From positions 34,358,995 to 34,422,994 of the forward strand of contig CP141142.1 of the NCBI GenBank assembly GCA_035235625.1: a stretch of DNA of 64,000 nt, written 5' to 3'. The position numbers and the translations under genes were made by a program. The DNA comes from Saururus chinensis (Eukaryota > Streptophyta > Magnoliopsida > Piperales > Saururaceae). Below are positions 1 to 11,714 of the stretch, one piece after another (position 1 is the first letter of the stretch; every line of letters begins with the position of its first letter). The notes under the pieces are model-generated. The model saw nothing but the letters and a program-made list of their open reading frames with translations. It had not been told where the DNA came from and searched no databases.

Positions 1-96
1 CAGTAATGGAACCAAATTGTATTTTCTCGATATTTTACGTCACCTAGATAATTTGCTAACTTTGATTACTAAGAATAGTTAAACACTCAAAGTTAC

Positions 97-3000
97 CTTA
101 TCAAAAGCTTTCCGGCATTCATAAGATGGTGTTCCCACAAATGGAATGTTTGCTTTCTCCAACAACTCCTGAAAACCAACCTCAAATCTCAATGTCTAAC
201 AACAGCATTTCGACCATAAATTTGTTCATAAATGTGACTATCCCCAATCCACAATAAAAGTGCACTTGACTGGACCTGAATTCCACCATCTTCGCCAAAA
301 CGACCATGTATCACAGGGAAGACTATGTCCACAGAGGTAGCAAGGTGTTCGACAAACTCAGACAAAGACTGGAAACCTTGAGCAAGACTGTAAAGTATAT
401 TAAAAAAATACATCATCTATGAAGGTAAAAATAATATTTTTAATAATATAGATCAAATTCAGATGCACATAAGTGCAGATAAACAACAGGTTATAGTAGA
501 AGTAAAAAGACTATTGAAAGGTGGAAGCATTATATGTAGAAGTTAAAAACTGAGAACCATAGAAAAAGCCTTCCAATAGATAGCAGGGGTTTACTGGGTC
601 CCAAACGGAAAACTGTTTTTCAAAAAACCAGAGTGGAGGAAAGAAGTGTCAGAACAAGCTGAAATTGGTTAATCCATGCGACCAGAAGGTACAATAGTGA
701 TAGGCAAGTATTTGATCTTCTTTGTTATTATTGTATAACCAGGGAACATGTAGTAAGTTACTTAAATAGGAGACTTCTCAAGTTTAGGTCATTTTTTCAT
801 AATGGTGGAAAGAGTATGTTAACATAGAATAGAGCTGAGTGGTTATATTTTAAAAAAACGAAATGGTATTCCTACACCAGATCTGTCCAACAAAACCCTA
901 CACCTGGGTTTTGATTGGACAGAGAAAAGTGAACCCCTAATGGCATGTGAGACCCACTTTTGTCTGTTTAATCCCAGGTGTAGGAATGTCGGACACATTC
1001 GGTGTAGGGTTATCAGCACCATTCAGAAAAGTAGTAAAGCACCAGACCTGCTCTGCAACTTGGTATTTCTAAAAAAATTGCAAGGTATACGTGACAGACA
1101 CTGAGACTGCCTATGCCATATAAAGAAGAGTATTTCCCTAATAAAGAATCATATCATATTAGAGCATTGAACTAACAAAGAATTCTATCAGGTAAGATAA
1201 GTGGGAATTATAACTCATCCAATAAAGTATTGCTGAATTATTGCAATAGTAGTATGGGCCATATGGCTTAAATGTGCACTTGCCTCCCTTAAAATATCCT
1301 TGCATCACCGTAAAATTGTTTCAATAATTCAACTCTGAAAGAGGAGGGTAATGAGCTTTTTTAAACTCTGTCATACGCAATTAGCCAAGCCTTGTTAATG
1401 GAATGTCGGGTGGAAACACCAATCAAGAATCAAAGTCATTCAGGCCATGTAACATTAGAGATTGTTGAAACAAGGGAAAAGGACAGATTCCTTAACAGAA
1501 AATTTGGGCGGGGTTTGGTTAATGATGCCTAGTTGACTTGTGACTCATGATTACACAGCCCTCTACAGACAACCAAAAATGATCACGGAAAAAACAAGAC
1601 CAAAGCAGGATTCAAAATGAGCGTTTTGACTTCTTTCCTTTCACAGAATTTTGCAAATTTTCAAATGTTTTGGCCAGGCTAATTTGATTCTCCTATGAGG
1701 AACTTAAGACTTGCTTAAATAGGAGAGAAACAGAGAAAATGCACTTTTGAAATTTCATGAACATATATAGGATACAACATAGGTGCACATAGATCACTAG
1801 ATGATAATGGTTCCAAAATAACAATGCACCACTAAGAGAAAAAAGCATTGGTTCATAAAATGAGATCCATGTGCACTCAATCTTATAATGACTTGTGAAC
1901 AGGTGAATATAAAGTAATGTTAAAAAATATGGTGCTAATGATTTATAGACAATTAAATTGAAAATCAAAAGTGCATAGGAATAGTAACTGACCTATCCAG
2001 TTTAAAATCAAAATCTGCAGGAGTGTTTGAGTATACCTGTAAACATTAAGAAAATAGATGTTGAAATCATTGTTCCACATATTATTAAAGACTTTGTGCA
2101 GAGTAAATTATTTCTATCAAGAAAGAAAATGAAGTTTGCAACTGGCCTAAGCATATCTAAGATGTGTATTGAGTCATTAAGATTTGTGGATATGTTTATA
2201 ACATCCCAGGTGGACTTAGTTTTTTTTTTTTTCCCTATGATAGTGTCCTGGTTAAAGATTAGTAGGAACACCATAGGTGCCTGGCATGAATCTTGCAAAG
2301 CAAACAAAAATCATTCCCTTTACAAATGAGACAAAGGGATCGGGAAAATGACTTACATCTGGTCTTATTTAAACAAACTTTATGTTTTTTTTCTGTTCCA
2401 AAAGAAAGTTAAGGGAAAGACTTACAAAAGGAAAACCTTTTAACAGTTAATTGCACCGAAAACAGTGTTGGACCAGTCTGGACATCAGAAAATTATTAAT
2501 AAACGTCTAAAACTAACCTGAGCAGAAGATATTGAATAAGGATTGAGACTGCTGTCAATGTAGTAACAGATGACATGTAAATCATCTCCCTGGAGCAACC
2601 AATTTGAGAGACAATAACAAGTTACAACAATTGCAATTGAAATAGTACGACCCAGCTCATAAACAGATCAGCGTTAAATTATCAAGTATTAAAAGAACTC
2701 AAACAAATGATAAATATCCTTGCTCATCCAGAAAAGTTGAAATACAAAGTCCATTAATAAAAGTTATTCAGAATTCCCTTCATCAGTAAGCATCTCGGGA
2801 CATTGAAAAGGAAGTTAATCAAGTAAAATTAATAAATCAGGAGCCGCTCTTAAACACTCTACAATCTGGGAGGCAAAAATCTTTTTACTCCAAGGCTAAA
2901 ACAGCTCACCCCCAGCTGAGCTACGAGTACTCTGCTTGCTAGATATCTCTTCCACCAAATTAGTTCCTCTTAAAAGGACTTCAGAGGAAAGAGTAAGTTT

Positions 3001-3825
3001 ATCCAAATTTGATGGGAAAATATACTGCGGAATGCTCCAATTATTCGCATGCATCCCCTAATAGTATGATGTTTTCTCCTGAACTGGGGGTTGCAATAAA
3101 TTAGTTAGACTTTGAAAGCGCATAACGTCTTACTAGAGAGATAAAAGTAGCAATAAAAACGAAGTATTATCATCATAAGATGTACGACCTTTCTTCACGG
3201 GCACCTTTCAGTGGTGGATGGTGATGCACCCATAGCTCATTCTAAGCCTTTGTTTGTGACATTATTGAAATTATCTTAAACATCAATACTTGATAGTTTA
3301 TACAGCGATCTTTCAGTCTTCATAAATCACTTTTTTCAAATTTAAAGACGAGTTTTCTTTCCACTGTATAGTCTCCATTTCTGATGGTATGCATCCATTC
3401 CCCCTACCGAATTCACATCAATCAACGCATAATTCAAACAACGAAAAGTATCAATTCAAATTTGCGTGTTGGTCGACCTGAATGTGATCAAGGACCGATC
3501 TTGCCGAGTTGAGCGAAATCCCGCGCTCAGCCGAGGGGCCACCGCAAACGAGCCCAACCCGCAGAGGCCTCCCCTTCCCCTCACCTTCCTCCACCACCAC
3601 CACCCTGGCACGGTCCTCCACAGCTTCGACAGCCGAGGAGGAGGTGGAGGAGCAGACCAGACACCTCCCCCCACATCTCTCCGAACGCACCGATCGCCCG
3701 AGGCTCTTCGACGCGGGGAAGAGTGAGGAGAGTTGCCGCGGAAACCGCAGCTCGTCAATTCCCCAGCGGGGCGAGAGGTGAGCGGACGAGTGGGGGAGGG
3801 GGCCGGGCCGGGAAAGGGACGCCAT
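97..3825 (-). CDS. D-alanine--D-alanine ligase family protein, 5' part (five exons, continues past left edge)
   Basis: ATP-grasp ligase family that joins two D-alanines in bacteria; plant homologues are nuclear genes and in mosses are linked to plastid peptidoglycan. Exons read on the minus strand: 3478-3825, 2518-2589, 1993-2036, 276-387 and 97-168. Every junction is GT-AG and the five sum to 648 nt, exactly 216 codons. Residues 1 to about 85 are Ser/Arg-rich, as in a plastid transit peptide. The family N-lobe follows: LRVGLVCGGPSAERGISLNS near the end of exon 1, then GDDLHVICYYID, VYSNTPADFDFKLD, VDIVFPVIHGRFGEDGGIQ and ELLEKANIPFVGTPSYECRK. The start is the first ATG of the exon 1 frame. 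The 44-nt exon 3 is supported by phase and family resemblance. The ATP-grasp core and catalytic C-lobe lie outside the window. The donor after GGIQ (GTCCAG) is weak but fits the family. Family call is firm; cell location is inferred. Confidence 0.9.
860..1022. mobile_element. Short inverted-repeat MITE in intron of the ligase gene
   Basis: About 160 bp with imperfect inverted ends: the left side carries 'cctacacc' and 'tgtccaacaaaaccctacac', and the reverse complement of the right side carries 'ccctacacc', 'gtgtccgacattcctacacc' and a matching 'tgggattaaacagacaaaag'. It lies in the 1.6-kb intron between 387 and 1993. Related sequence recurs at 27.26 kb. No coding capacity. Exact ends and target duplication are not resolved. 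Confidence 0.55.
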
Positions 3826-4141
3826 TGACGGGAGGGATCAGAAGCTAGGACTTACGAATGCTGGTTGGAGCTGTTGGAGTTGGAGAGAGGCGGGCGGGGT
3901 ATTTGCTGAAGAGGGGAGGGAGTTGGGAGAGTGGCCACTGGCCAGGTGCTTTGGCCATGGCGACAAGCAGAGTGAGGACAGCGGGGGTGGGGCTCCTTTT
4001 AAAAAAAAAAAAAAAATGTTTATGGGGAAGGACGGCAGGATGGCGCGGCGCGAACACAATTGAAGCTTCGTTGTATTGCCCACCCGGAGGAAGGTATCAA
4101 ACCATTTAAATTAAATTAAATTAAATAAGTTAATGTTTTAG
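3826..4141. promoter_or_regulatory. Upstream/5' leader region of the ligase gene
   Basis: This stretch lies between the ligase ATG (minus strand) and the Mutator-like element. It is GC-rich next to the gene, has an A15 run near 4001-4016 and an AAATT-type tandem stretch around 4108-4130. No clear TATA box was found. It must hold the ligase promoter because the transposon begins directly behind it. Confidence 0.4.
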
Positions 4142-4420
4142 GAAAATTATTTAAATAATAATTTTAAAAAATATATTTACATATTTGGATTACTTTGAAA
4201 AATATTGGCTGGCATATGTGTGGCTATTTTTAAAAAAAATTTATATGATTTTATCATTTTAAATGACAAAATCAAGTTTAAGTTGGTTTCGTCCTTTCAA
4301 ATTTTTAAATGACGAAATCGGTTTATCGATGTATAAACTTAACCCGATTTTCACCGTTAGTCAAGACCGAAAAATGATTTCATCCTTTAAAAGGACAAAA
4401 TCTAACTTAATTTATCCAAC
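4142..4420. repeat. Left terminal inverted repeat region of the MULE
   Basis: Matches the reverse complement of about 10755-11103 with small gaps. It shares the AT-rich outer 50 bp, an 'aaaaaaaatttatatgatt' block, the 'ggtttatcgatgtataaac' block and repeated GATTTCRTCCTTT / AAAGGACAAAATC motifs near 4290, 4375 and 4390. The long, complex arms fit a MULE rather than a hAT element. Confidence 0.8.
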
Positions 4421-5375
4421 CCCTTTGCCTCCAGCCATTTTCGCTCCTCGCTTGATTGCTCCTCTTCTAGACGTTTCTGCCTCCAGTTCCCATCGTCCAT
4501 CGCCCCGCCGCCATGTCCGTCAATCCTGTCTTCCGCCCTAATTTTAGTTTAGGGATTTCGGGTATTTTTCTTTAATTTGAGTTTAGGGATTTGGTACATT
4601 GGGGTTTTAGATCAGGTGATTCGTATTTTGAAAGTAAATGATTCTCAGTTCAATGAATGTATGCTTTTATTATACTTTTTGTAATCAAATTTCATGTGTT
4701 AGGACTAGCTTTTGTAAGGATAAAATTTTTAATCATGTGCTTTCTGCAGGAAGGTTCTCTTGTCTTGAACATATTGTATAAATATTGCTTTTAAATACTC
4801 ATTTCATCCTACATTAATAGGTGCATTTAACTTTTCAAAATGAACGAATTTGGTACATAGGGAAAATTTTGTTTGATAGGAGCTCCCTACAACTATAATG
4901 ACTCTTATAATTATGAAATAATGAATTCTCTTCTAATGAGACAGAAAGATGCTTGTGTTAAAAGGAATGCAACCATAGCGCGTGTTGAGTTTGTGATGAG
5001 GTCAGTTCATGTGGGGCTATAAGTAGTTTTACGGCTCCCTTTTTTAATGATGTGTTGTAATTTATTCTCTTTGAGAAATATGGAAGTAGATTTGATATAC
5101 AAGTCTCTAGCTTCTCACATACAAGCTTCTGACATATGAGATTGTTAGTAATAGTTTAATATTATTATGAATAGGGTAGATGTAATATTTGAAGAAGTGT
5201 ATAAGAATATTTGTTGTCTTGTTTGAATAAGAGAAGAAATATGTGAAAAAGTGTATGATTATTGCTCATTTATATATGAGGCAATTGCTTCATCTAATTT
5301 TAGCCTCTTAGTTTTGATATAATTACTTAATCTAATAGTAATTTAATCTATTATTTATGAATTAAGTAAATAGAG

Positions 5376-8185
5376 ATGGCACAAGAAACAGTTAGATTTT
5401 TACTTAACTATGACGGATGTACAAAAGGATTATTAATTAAGAAATCATCTACATATGATCAATTTGAGATGCAAGTAACTAGTAAGGCTAGGTGGGATCG
5501 AAGAAGATGGAAAATCACTATAAAATGTGTTATTCCAACATATGGATCGAATTCGAGATAAATATGTATAAATGATGATGCATCAATGAGTTTTATATTT
5601 GACCTCTTACTCCACATAATTTATTTCAACTTATTTCGAAAAAAGGCCTGAGTGCCTAGTAAAAGGCAAAGTTGTTCACATAGGAGCTCTCATAGAATGT
5701 GAACAATGAAAGGCTTATGTAAATGCCGGTGGACGATGAAGAAGAAGGAAATTTATCTATGACAGTAGCTTCAAATGAACGTCATAGATTGTCTGCCCCT
5801 ATTTACGAAGGAGAAGGACCTAATTGGAGGTAAGGTTTATTAAGTTGTCAATCCTTTTTGAATCTTATAATTACCAATGAAAATTAGGATGTTAAATTTG
5901 AATTTTGTGTGTAATATGGAAGGTACACATTGCATGCACACAAGCCATTTAGCTTTCAAATGTCTCAAGGCGGTGCATGGTATGAAACTCAAAGTTTGAT
6001 GGGCATTCATTACCCCTACACAGGTGTTGGTCATACCGATGCTGGACCATCTAATCAATGGTTAAATATATATTCATAACTAAAAATATTTTATATTTAG
6101 GCATATGAAATTTAATACATATATGATGCTCATATGTAGGGGTACATATGTCCATGATGAAGATATTGATGGAAATGAGGCTAATGAAGGTGAAAATAAT
6201 ATTGGCAAAGCAAGTGGAGAAGATTCTGACATGAATGAAGAAGGGGTCAGAGTGAAGAAAGCGCTCAACAGATGGTTAATGGCAAGGGGGATGATGTGGT
6301 AGACAATGCTATTGCCACAAATGATATGAATGTTGATGATGAAAAACCGCCATACTATGAAGTGGAGCCACTCTATGCACACATCATAGATGAGGAGATA
6401 GATGCGGCAGTTAATTTTGCCATAGATATGGCCAACAAAATGAAGATGAGTTATATGTTGGCCGCATCTTTAAGAATAAAGAAGCATTTGTTATAGCCTT
6501 ACAGGAGTTTTTTATTCAAAATCATGTTGAATACAAGGTTGTACGAATAAATTTGTTAGAGTATATAATGAAGTGTATTTATAGCACTTGCCCTTGGAGA
6601 GTTCATGGCTCAATAAAAAGGGGTGGAGGGTACTTTAAATTGAAGACATACAAAGGTGACCACACATGTCGGAATGCTCAACTTAGCACAAATCATAGGC
6701 AGTGCATTGTCTCATTTATTTCGAAGGTTATAATGCCCGCTATCTAAACTGAATTAACTCTCACACCAAGGAATATTATTCAAAGAATGAAGGAGAAGTA
6801 TCATGTTGGCATATCTTATAAGAAAGCATGGGCAGCAAGGAATATGACGATTAAGGCTATATATGGGGATTGGGTGGAATCATATAAATTGTTGCCAATG
6901 TACCTAAGGGCGGTGCAAGCAGTGAATCCTAACACCTACTACCACTTAGAGGATGATGAAGTACTTCGTACAGATGGTAGCATATGTAGGAGATTTAAGC
7001 AGTTGTTTTGGGCATTTGGGCCATCTATAGCAGGGTTTCGACATTGCATCCCTGTGATTGGTGTTCAAACCACTCACTTATATGACAGATATCTTAGTGC
7101 TCTTATGGCTGCAACGGCTACAGATGGAAACAATGGGTTATTTCCTCTAGCATTCGGGCTTGTCTGGAAGGAATATAGAGACAATTGGAAATGATTCTTA
7201 ATGGAACTGAGGGATCATGTACTAATGGGCATGACAAACTTCGTCGTTATTTCAGATCAACATAAGGGGCTTCAGAAGGTCGTGCCTGAGGTTCTTCCTG
7301 AGCCTCTGTACCACCATCATTATTACATCCATCACATTAAAGCAAATTTTAAGGAGTTCAAAAATGATACATCGATGGACTTGATTGAGGCAGCAATTTG
7401 CCACTTACAATAGAAAAGTTTGATGCTGAAATGGACTTGATTGGTCATGAGAGTCCTAGGGAAAAATATCTCCTCTTAGGAGGAGAATTGCAACCTACAT
7501 AGTGGTCTCTTGCTCACGATGATTTTAGGACATTTGGCATGACGATTACAAATATGGCTGAAAGTTTAAATAGCGTCTTGAAGGGGGCACGAGGATTACC
7601 CATGCAGGCTTTAGTGTCAGCTATTTTTTATCGGGTCATAAAATTTTTCGTTAAACGATCTTCTGTCGCATTTGCCATGGCCACCCCATATACTCCTAGA
7701 GTGGAAGCGATAAAGAGATAGCAAAAAAAAAAATTAGGGAGTATATAGTTAATAGGATCAACAGTGGTTAGTATGAAGTGACATCAATTCGTGGCTGGAA
7801 GGTTAAGGTAAATGCGATGATGCATACTTGTACATGCAACATCCCTCAGGTTTATGGTTATCCTTACTCGCACCTTATTGCCGTGTGGGCAAAACGGCGG
7901 GAGCCGATACATGCATCACTATTTTACATATCTTCCACTTATAAAAATGTGTACTCGGCAGAATATCATTCTCCTCGTGGTCAAGAGTATTGGGAGAGGG
8001 ATATACCTTTTGTGTTATACCCTCCGAGAGCAATAAGGCAACCCGGTTGCCCACAATTTGTTCGCATTAGGAATACAATGGACCATAGAACTATGGAGAG
8101 ATATGGTAAAGGATATAAATGCAGGAGGTGTAAACAAAGTGGGCACAATTGTAAATCATGTAGAAACCCTCATGTTGATTGGTAA
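5376..8185 (+). pseudogene. MULE (MURA-type) transposase pseudogene with SWIM zinc finger and CCHC knuckle
   Basis: Order of parts: a possible N-terminus at 5376-5561, an acidic stretch at 6105-6290, a MuDR-type DNA-binding segment at 6553-6747 (CPWRVHGSIKRGGGYFKLKT), the MULE catalytic domain at 6787-7413 (FGPSIAGFRHCIPVIGV, TDGNNGLFPLAFGLVW, VVISDQHKGL), a segment at 7539-7721 (NMAESLNSVLKGARGLPM), a SWIM finger at 7778-7900 (CTCNIPQVYGYPYSHLIAVW) and a CCHC-like knuckle near 8121-8175 (CRRCKQSGHNCKSC). In-frame stops fall after 6747 and 7194; the frame changes between 7413 and 7539 and between 7721 and 7778. The usual first catalytic Asp (GVDGTHL in relatives) reads Gln here (GVQTTHL). The protein would have cut and pasted the element but is now inactive. 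Confidence 0.88.
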
Positions 8186-8460
8186 ACATATAATCAATCT
8201 TTTTATTTATTCTCTGTTTTAGGTATGATTATATGTTCCTAGCAATTGATGATATGCTCTTAATTTGCTGTAGATCATATAGATCATGTAGAGCCTTCTT
8301 ACGGGCTAGGCCCGATTGATGGCAGTGTACACGTACAGCAGGATTTACATAGGTCAGCTTCTATTTGAAAATGAGATGTATGATAACTCTTTTTAAAATT
8401 TGTTTCATTTTTTAAGATTATAAATTACATTGGGTTATAATTTTAAAATTTATTATTGGA

Positions 8461-10525
8461 CCCCGGGTGCCTTGAGTGCACTGAACATTTTAAAGATCTC
8501 CACCATTGGCCTGTAAATGAGCGTATGTTACCATATATCGAGCGGGTAGGATTTAAACATTTCATTCATCTACAGTACGTCCATCTCGATCGGCCTTTAT
8601 TGATAGCTCTCATTGAGAGATAGAGGAGGGAGACACAAACGTTTCACCTGCCCTATGGAGAGATGACCATCACACTTATGGATATGGTAGTTTTCTTAGG
8701 ACTTCGCATCGATGGACCTCCTATGACGGGCACGATAGGAGGAGGTTATTTAGACTTATTAGGCAAACTCCTTGGTAGAGCTCCTCCTGTTACATCCATG
8801 CGTGGTAGCCGAGTTAGCCTTCGATGGCTTTTAGGTGAGTTTTGTGAGCTCCCAACCGATGCTTTGGAGATAGTTATCGAGTAGCATGCATGCGCATATT
8901 TATTATATTTACTTGGGGCCACGATATTTGCAGATACCATGTACACGTGGCATATCTCTCCCTTCTTGAGGACTTCGACATGGCGGGTGCTTATTCATGG
9001 GGTAGTGCTATTCTTACATTTTTATACCGAGAGTTAGGGAAAGCATGCTAGGCCATGACCTCGGGGATTGCAGGTTGTTTGACCCTTCTTTAGGTAAATG
9101 AATTCGTAAATTTAAATATTTTTTTGCATGTATAATTCATTCATTTTATTTAATAATTTTTATCATATTTTCTGACATAGCTATGGTCGTAGGAGCATTT
9201 ACACGTCGAACGACCAAGTGTTGAAATGGGTCACTTAGTCGAGGGTGCTCTATTAGGAGCGAGGTAGGCTGTATTTATGTTTAACACTTAATTTTTTTAG
9301 TAAGGTTTTATGTACATATGCTAAACTCATTTTTTAAATTTAACTCCTTAAGGTGGAATATTCAGAAAAAGCGAACCGAAAATCCACAAGGAATCCTCCG
9401 ATTGTATAGAGGGAGTTAGACCACCAGTGGTCATATTAGGTAATTTTATTGCGTGTTGAACTTTTTTTGTAATGATTATAAAAAATTTTGTCGTTATTTA
9501 AACTAAATTATCTTTATATATTCTATAGGTTATTTGGCAGTCGTACTCACCGGAAGTATTAGTTGTGCTACCTCCTCTATGCACAGACTGTCGAGAGGTG
9601 TGGCTATCTCAAACTCCACTGATATGGTAGGAGATTATAGAGATGTATGTGACAAATCGTGTAATGCTCCAGTTTAACTTGGAGCAAGGGGTCCCACCTT
9701 CTACCGTCAAGTTTGTCCATCGCATCACTTGACATGGTCGCCATATTACCGACTGGGCTTTACATCTGCCTCATATATCGCTCGATGGGAGGATATGAGA
9801 GCCACTCTTATTAGAGAGGAGATGACTACGACATTGCGAGATGTTCGTAGTTCTTATATGCAGTGGTATTTACCGATTACATGACGATATATTTTACCGC
9901 TCAATGATGTAGAGGAGATGACATATTAGCCTAGGGGAGCGTCTGAGGCAGCTTTGGTAAGTACAAATTTGTTAATTAAGGCACATATTATTTTTTTATT
10001 TCTTATTAATTATTTATCTAATATTTAATTTATTTTTTTATAGCTTCATCTAGTTCGACGTGCGCATGCGCATTTGACTCAAGCAATTAACACCTATACT
10101 TCAGGCAAGGTCTTATTAGCAGCATGTCAGTTGGTGATTAGGGAGTCTGATGATGTCATTTGTAGCTTGTCATTGCTTCAGTTGGTGATTATGGATGTTT
10201 ATAGAGATTATCATGTCGATGAGGATGCTCAGACACAGGCGATGCACGATTCATTCCCTGATATTCCATCTTCATCAGCAGTGCATAACTCTCCTCCCCA
10301 ATCATCATTTCCAGTCACTACAGTAGCTCAGCCAAATCTGATTTGATATTATAGACGACATCGGTCAACTCGTGTTGAACCATCTATTACTTATGTGGAG
10401 TCGAAGCTAGAGGCAGAGCCGCATCAGGAGCCAAAGCCAAAGGCAGAGCTGCATCAGGAGCTAGAGCTAAAGCCTAAGCCGGAGCCGGAGCAGGCAAATC
10501 ATGCGGAGGAGCTCGTATAGCACCA
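8461..10525 (+). pseudogene. Plant mobile domain (PMD, 'aminotransferase-like') protein gene inside the MULE, degraded
   Basis: Conceptual pieces match the PMD family, which includes Arabidopsis MAIN and MAIL1: YIERVGFKHFIHLQYVHLDR at about 8535-8595, RRETQTFHLPYGEMTITLMD followed by FLGLRIDGPPMTG at about 8620-8740, GSRVSLRWLLGEFCELPTDA at about 8800-8865, and VIWQSYSPEVLVVLPPLCTD near 9530-9590. The tail at 10074-10346 is an open frame ending in a Ser/Pro-rich segment, then a run of Glu-Pro-Lys repeats to about 10500. Stops interrupt it and AT-rich gaps at 9105-9180, 9270-9350 and 9965-10040 look like introns. PMD genes are known both as transposon passengers and as host genes; here the MULE ends enclose it. 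Biochemical function is not known to me. Confidence 0.8.
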
Positions 10526-10754
10526 TCGAGGTCGAGGATGTAGGAGATTGTGACATTAGCTTTGTTATATGTTTCTTTTAAACTAAACATTTTTTCAACA
10601 TGTGATCTAATATATTTGATAAACATTTCTATTTTATGTATGTTTTCATTAGTTGATGTCAATATGCATGAAATGTGTGGAATGAATGAAATTGTGAGTT
10701 GAATGAATAAATAGAGACATGTGTTAAAGTTAGTGTAAAATAGTTTTTTTTAAA

Positions 10755-11103
10755 AATTCTAATTTGATTTCGTCCTTTAGAAGGACAAAATCAGTATGTG
10801 AGCCACACTTTGTTTGTGTTGGGGGCCAAGTTATGTGATTTCATAAAGGACGAAATCCACTTCTTAGTGATTTCATCGTTTAGAAAGATGAAATTGCCTT
10901 AAGGTGGACGAAATCAGGTTAAGTTTATACATCGATAAACCGATTTCAAAGGATGAAATCATATAAATTTTTTTTAAAAAAGCCACGCAAGCGCTAGTTG
11001 CTTGGCTAGTACCTGCGTGGCAAAAAGAAACACCACTTTAAAAAATTCAAAGTGGTCCAAATTGGTAAATATTTTTTTAATTATTATTTAAATAATTTTC
11101 TCT
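10755..11103. repeat. Right terminal inverted repeat region of the MULE
   Basis: Inverted partner of 4142-4420. It contains several copies of an AAAGGACGAAATC motif in both orientations (around 10765, 10785, 10845, 10905 and 10950) and ends with 'attatttaaataattttc'. A 60-bp stretch at 10982-11040 has no close match in the left arm and contains a small GCCACGC...GCGTGGC hairpin. Confidence 0.8.
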
Positions 11104-11610
11104 ATTTTTTTTATTAAATAGAGTTATTAATTTAGCATTAAGGGAATATTATAATCATTATAAGTATAATTATGTAGCATTTTTTTCTTTAAAGTGGGTG
11201 ACATAGATCTTATGCCTCATTTATGTCCCATTACTACCATCATTATTTCATATTAGTAGGTCTTGAAGGCATATTAAGTCTTTCATTGTTATAATTATAG
11301 ATTAGTATCCATATTTAACATTAATTGCTGGTATAATGGAGATATAAATTGATTATAATTTAAAATTAGTTATGTATTGGGTGGGATTAAGGATCTCATT
11401 AATGGTGGGCTAGCCTACCTAGGGGCGTGCATCAAGCTCCTAGAGCCTCTATTTATATGTGGCGTAAAGGTATTTTCATTAGCTTAGAATTGAAACTATT
11501 TTTCCCTTTTTTTCTTCTTCTCTTTTTTTCTCCTTTTAACCAAGGTAACTTTATGTTCCTCATTAGAACACATCAGCCTCTTATTAAGCTTATTTTATAC
11601 TAATTTTATA

Positions 11611-11714
11611 TTCTCTTCATCTTATATTAATAACTCTATTTAATTTTTTAAATTAAATTAAAATTAATTTATTTTAAAAAATTAAATAAAATTATTAATT
11701 TAAGACAAAAAAAA
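11611..11714. mobile_element. Stowaway-like MITE
   Basis: A 104-bp foldback: 'ttctcttcatcttatatt' with 'ctctatttaattttttaa' on the left pairs with 'ttaaataaaattattaatt' and 'aagacaaaa' on the right. It is flanked by TA on both sides (11609-11610 and 11715-11716). The same consensus ends ('ctccctctgtcccatatt') recur at several places in this window. Confidence 0.65.

Larger units (their letters stand above)
4142..11103 (+). mobile_element. Decayed Mutator-like element (MULE) carrying a transposase and a plant-mobile-domain gene
   Basis: About 7 kb bounded by long inverted repeats. The left end 'gaaaattatttaaataat' and the right end 'attatttaaataattttc' are inverted copies. Similarity continues inward through a shared central block ('ggtttatcgatgtataaac' on both arms) and GATTTCGTCCTTT motifs. 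Inside are a MURA-type transposase pseudogene followed by a plant mobile domain gene on the same strand. A 9-bp target duplication could not be recognised, so ends are good to a few bases only. Both genes have stops and frame changes, so the element is not autonomous today. The PMD gene is a cargo or accessory gene by position. Confidence 0.85.

Noticed and set aside
189-416. 75-codon minus frame
   Set aside because: Only 276-387 is real ligase exon; the rest is flanking intron read past the splice sites.
3466-3781. 86- and 90-codon plus-strand frames opposite ligase exon 1
   Set aside because: Antisense shadows of a GC-rich exon; no motif, while the minus frame has clear family motifs.
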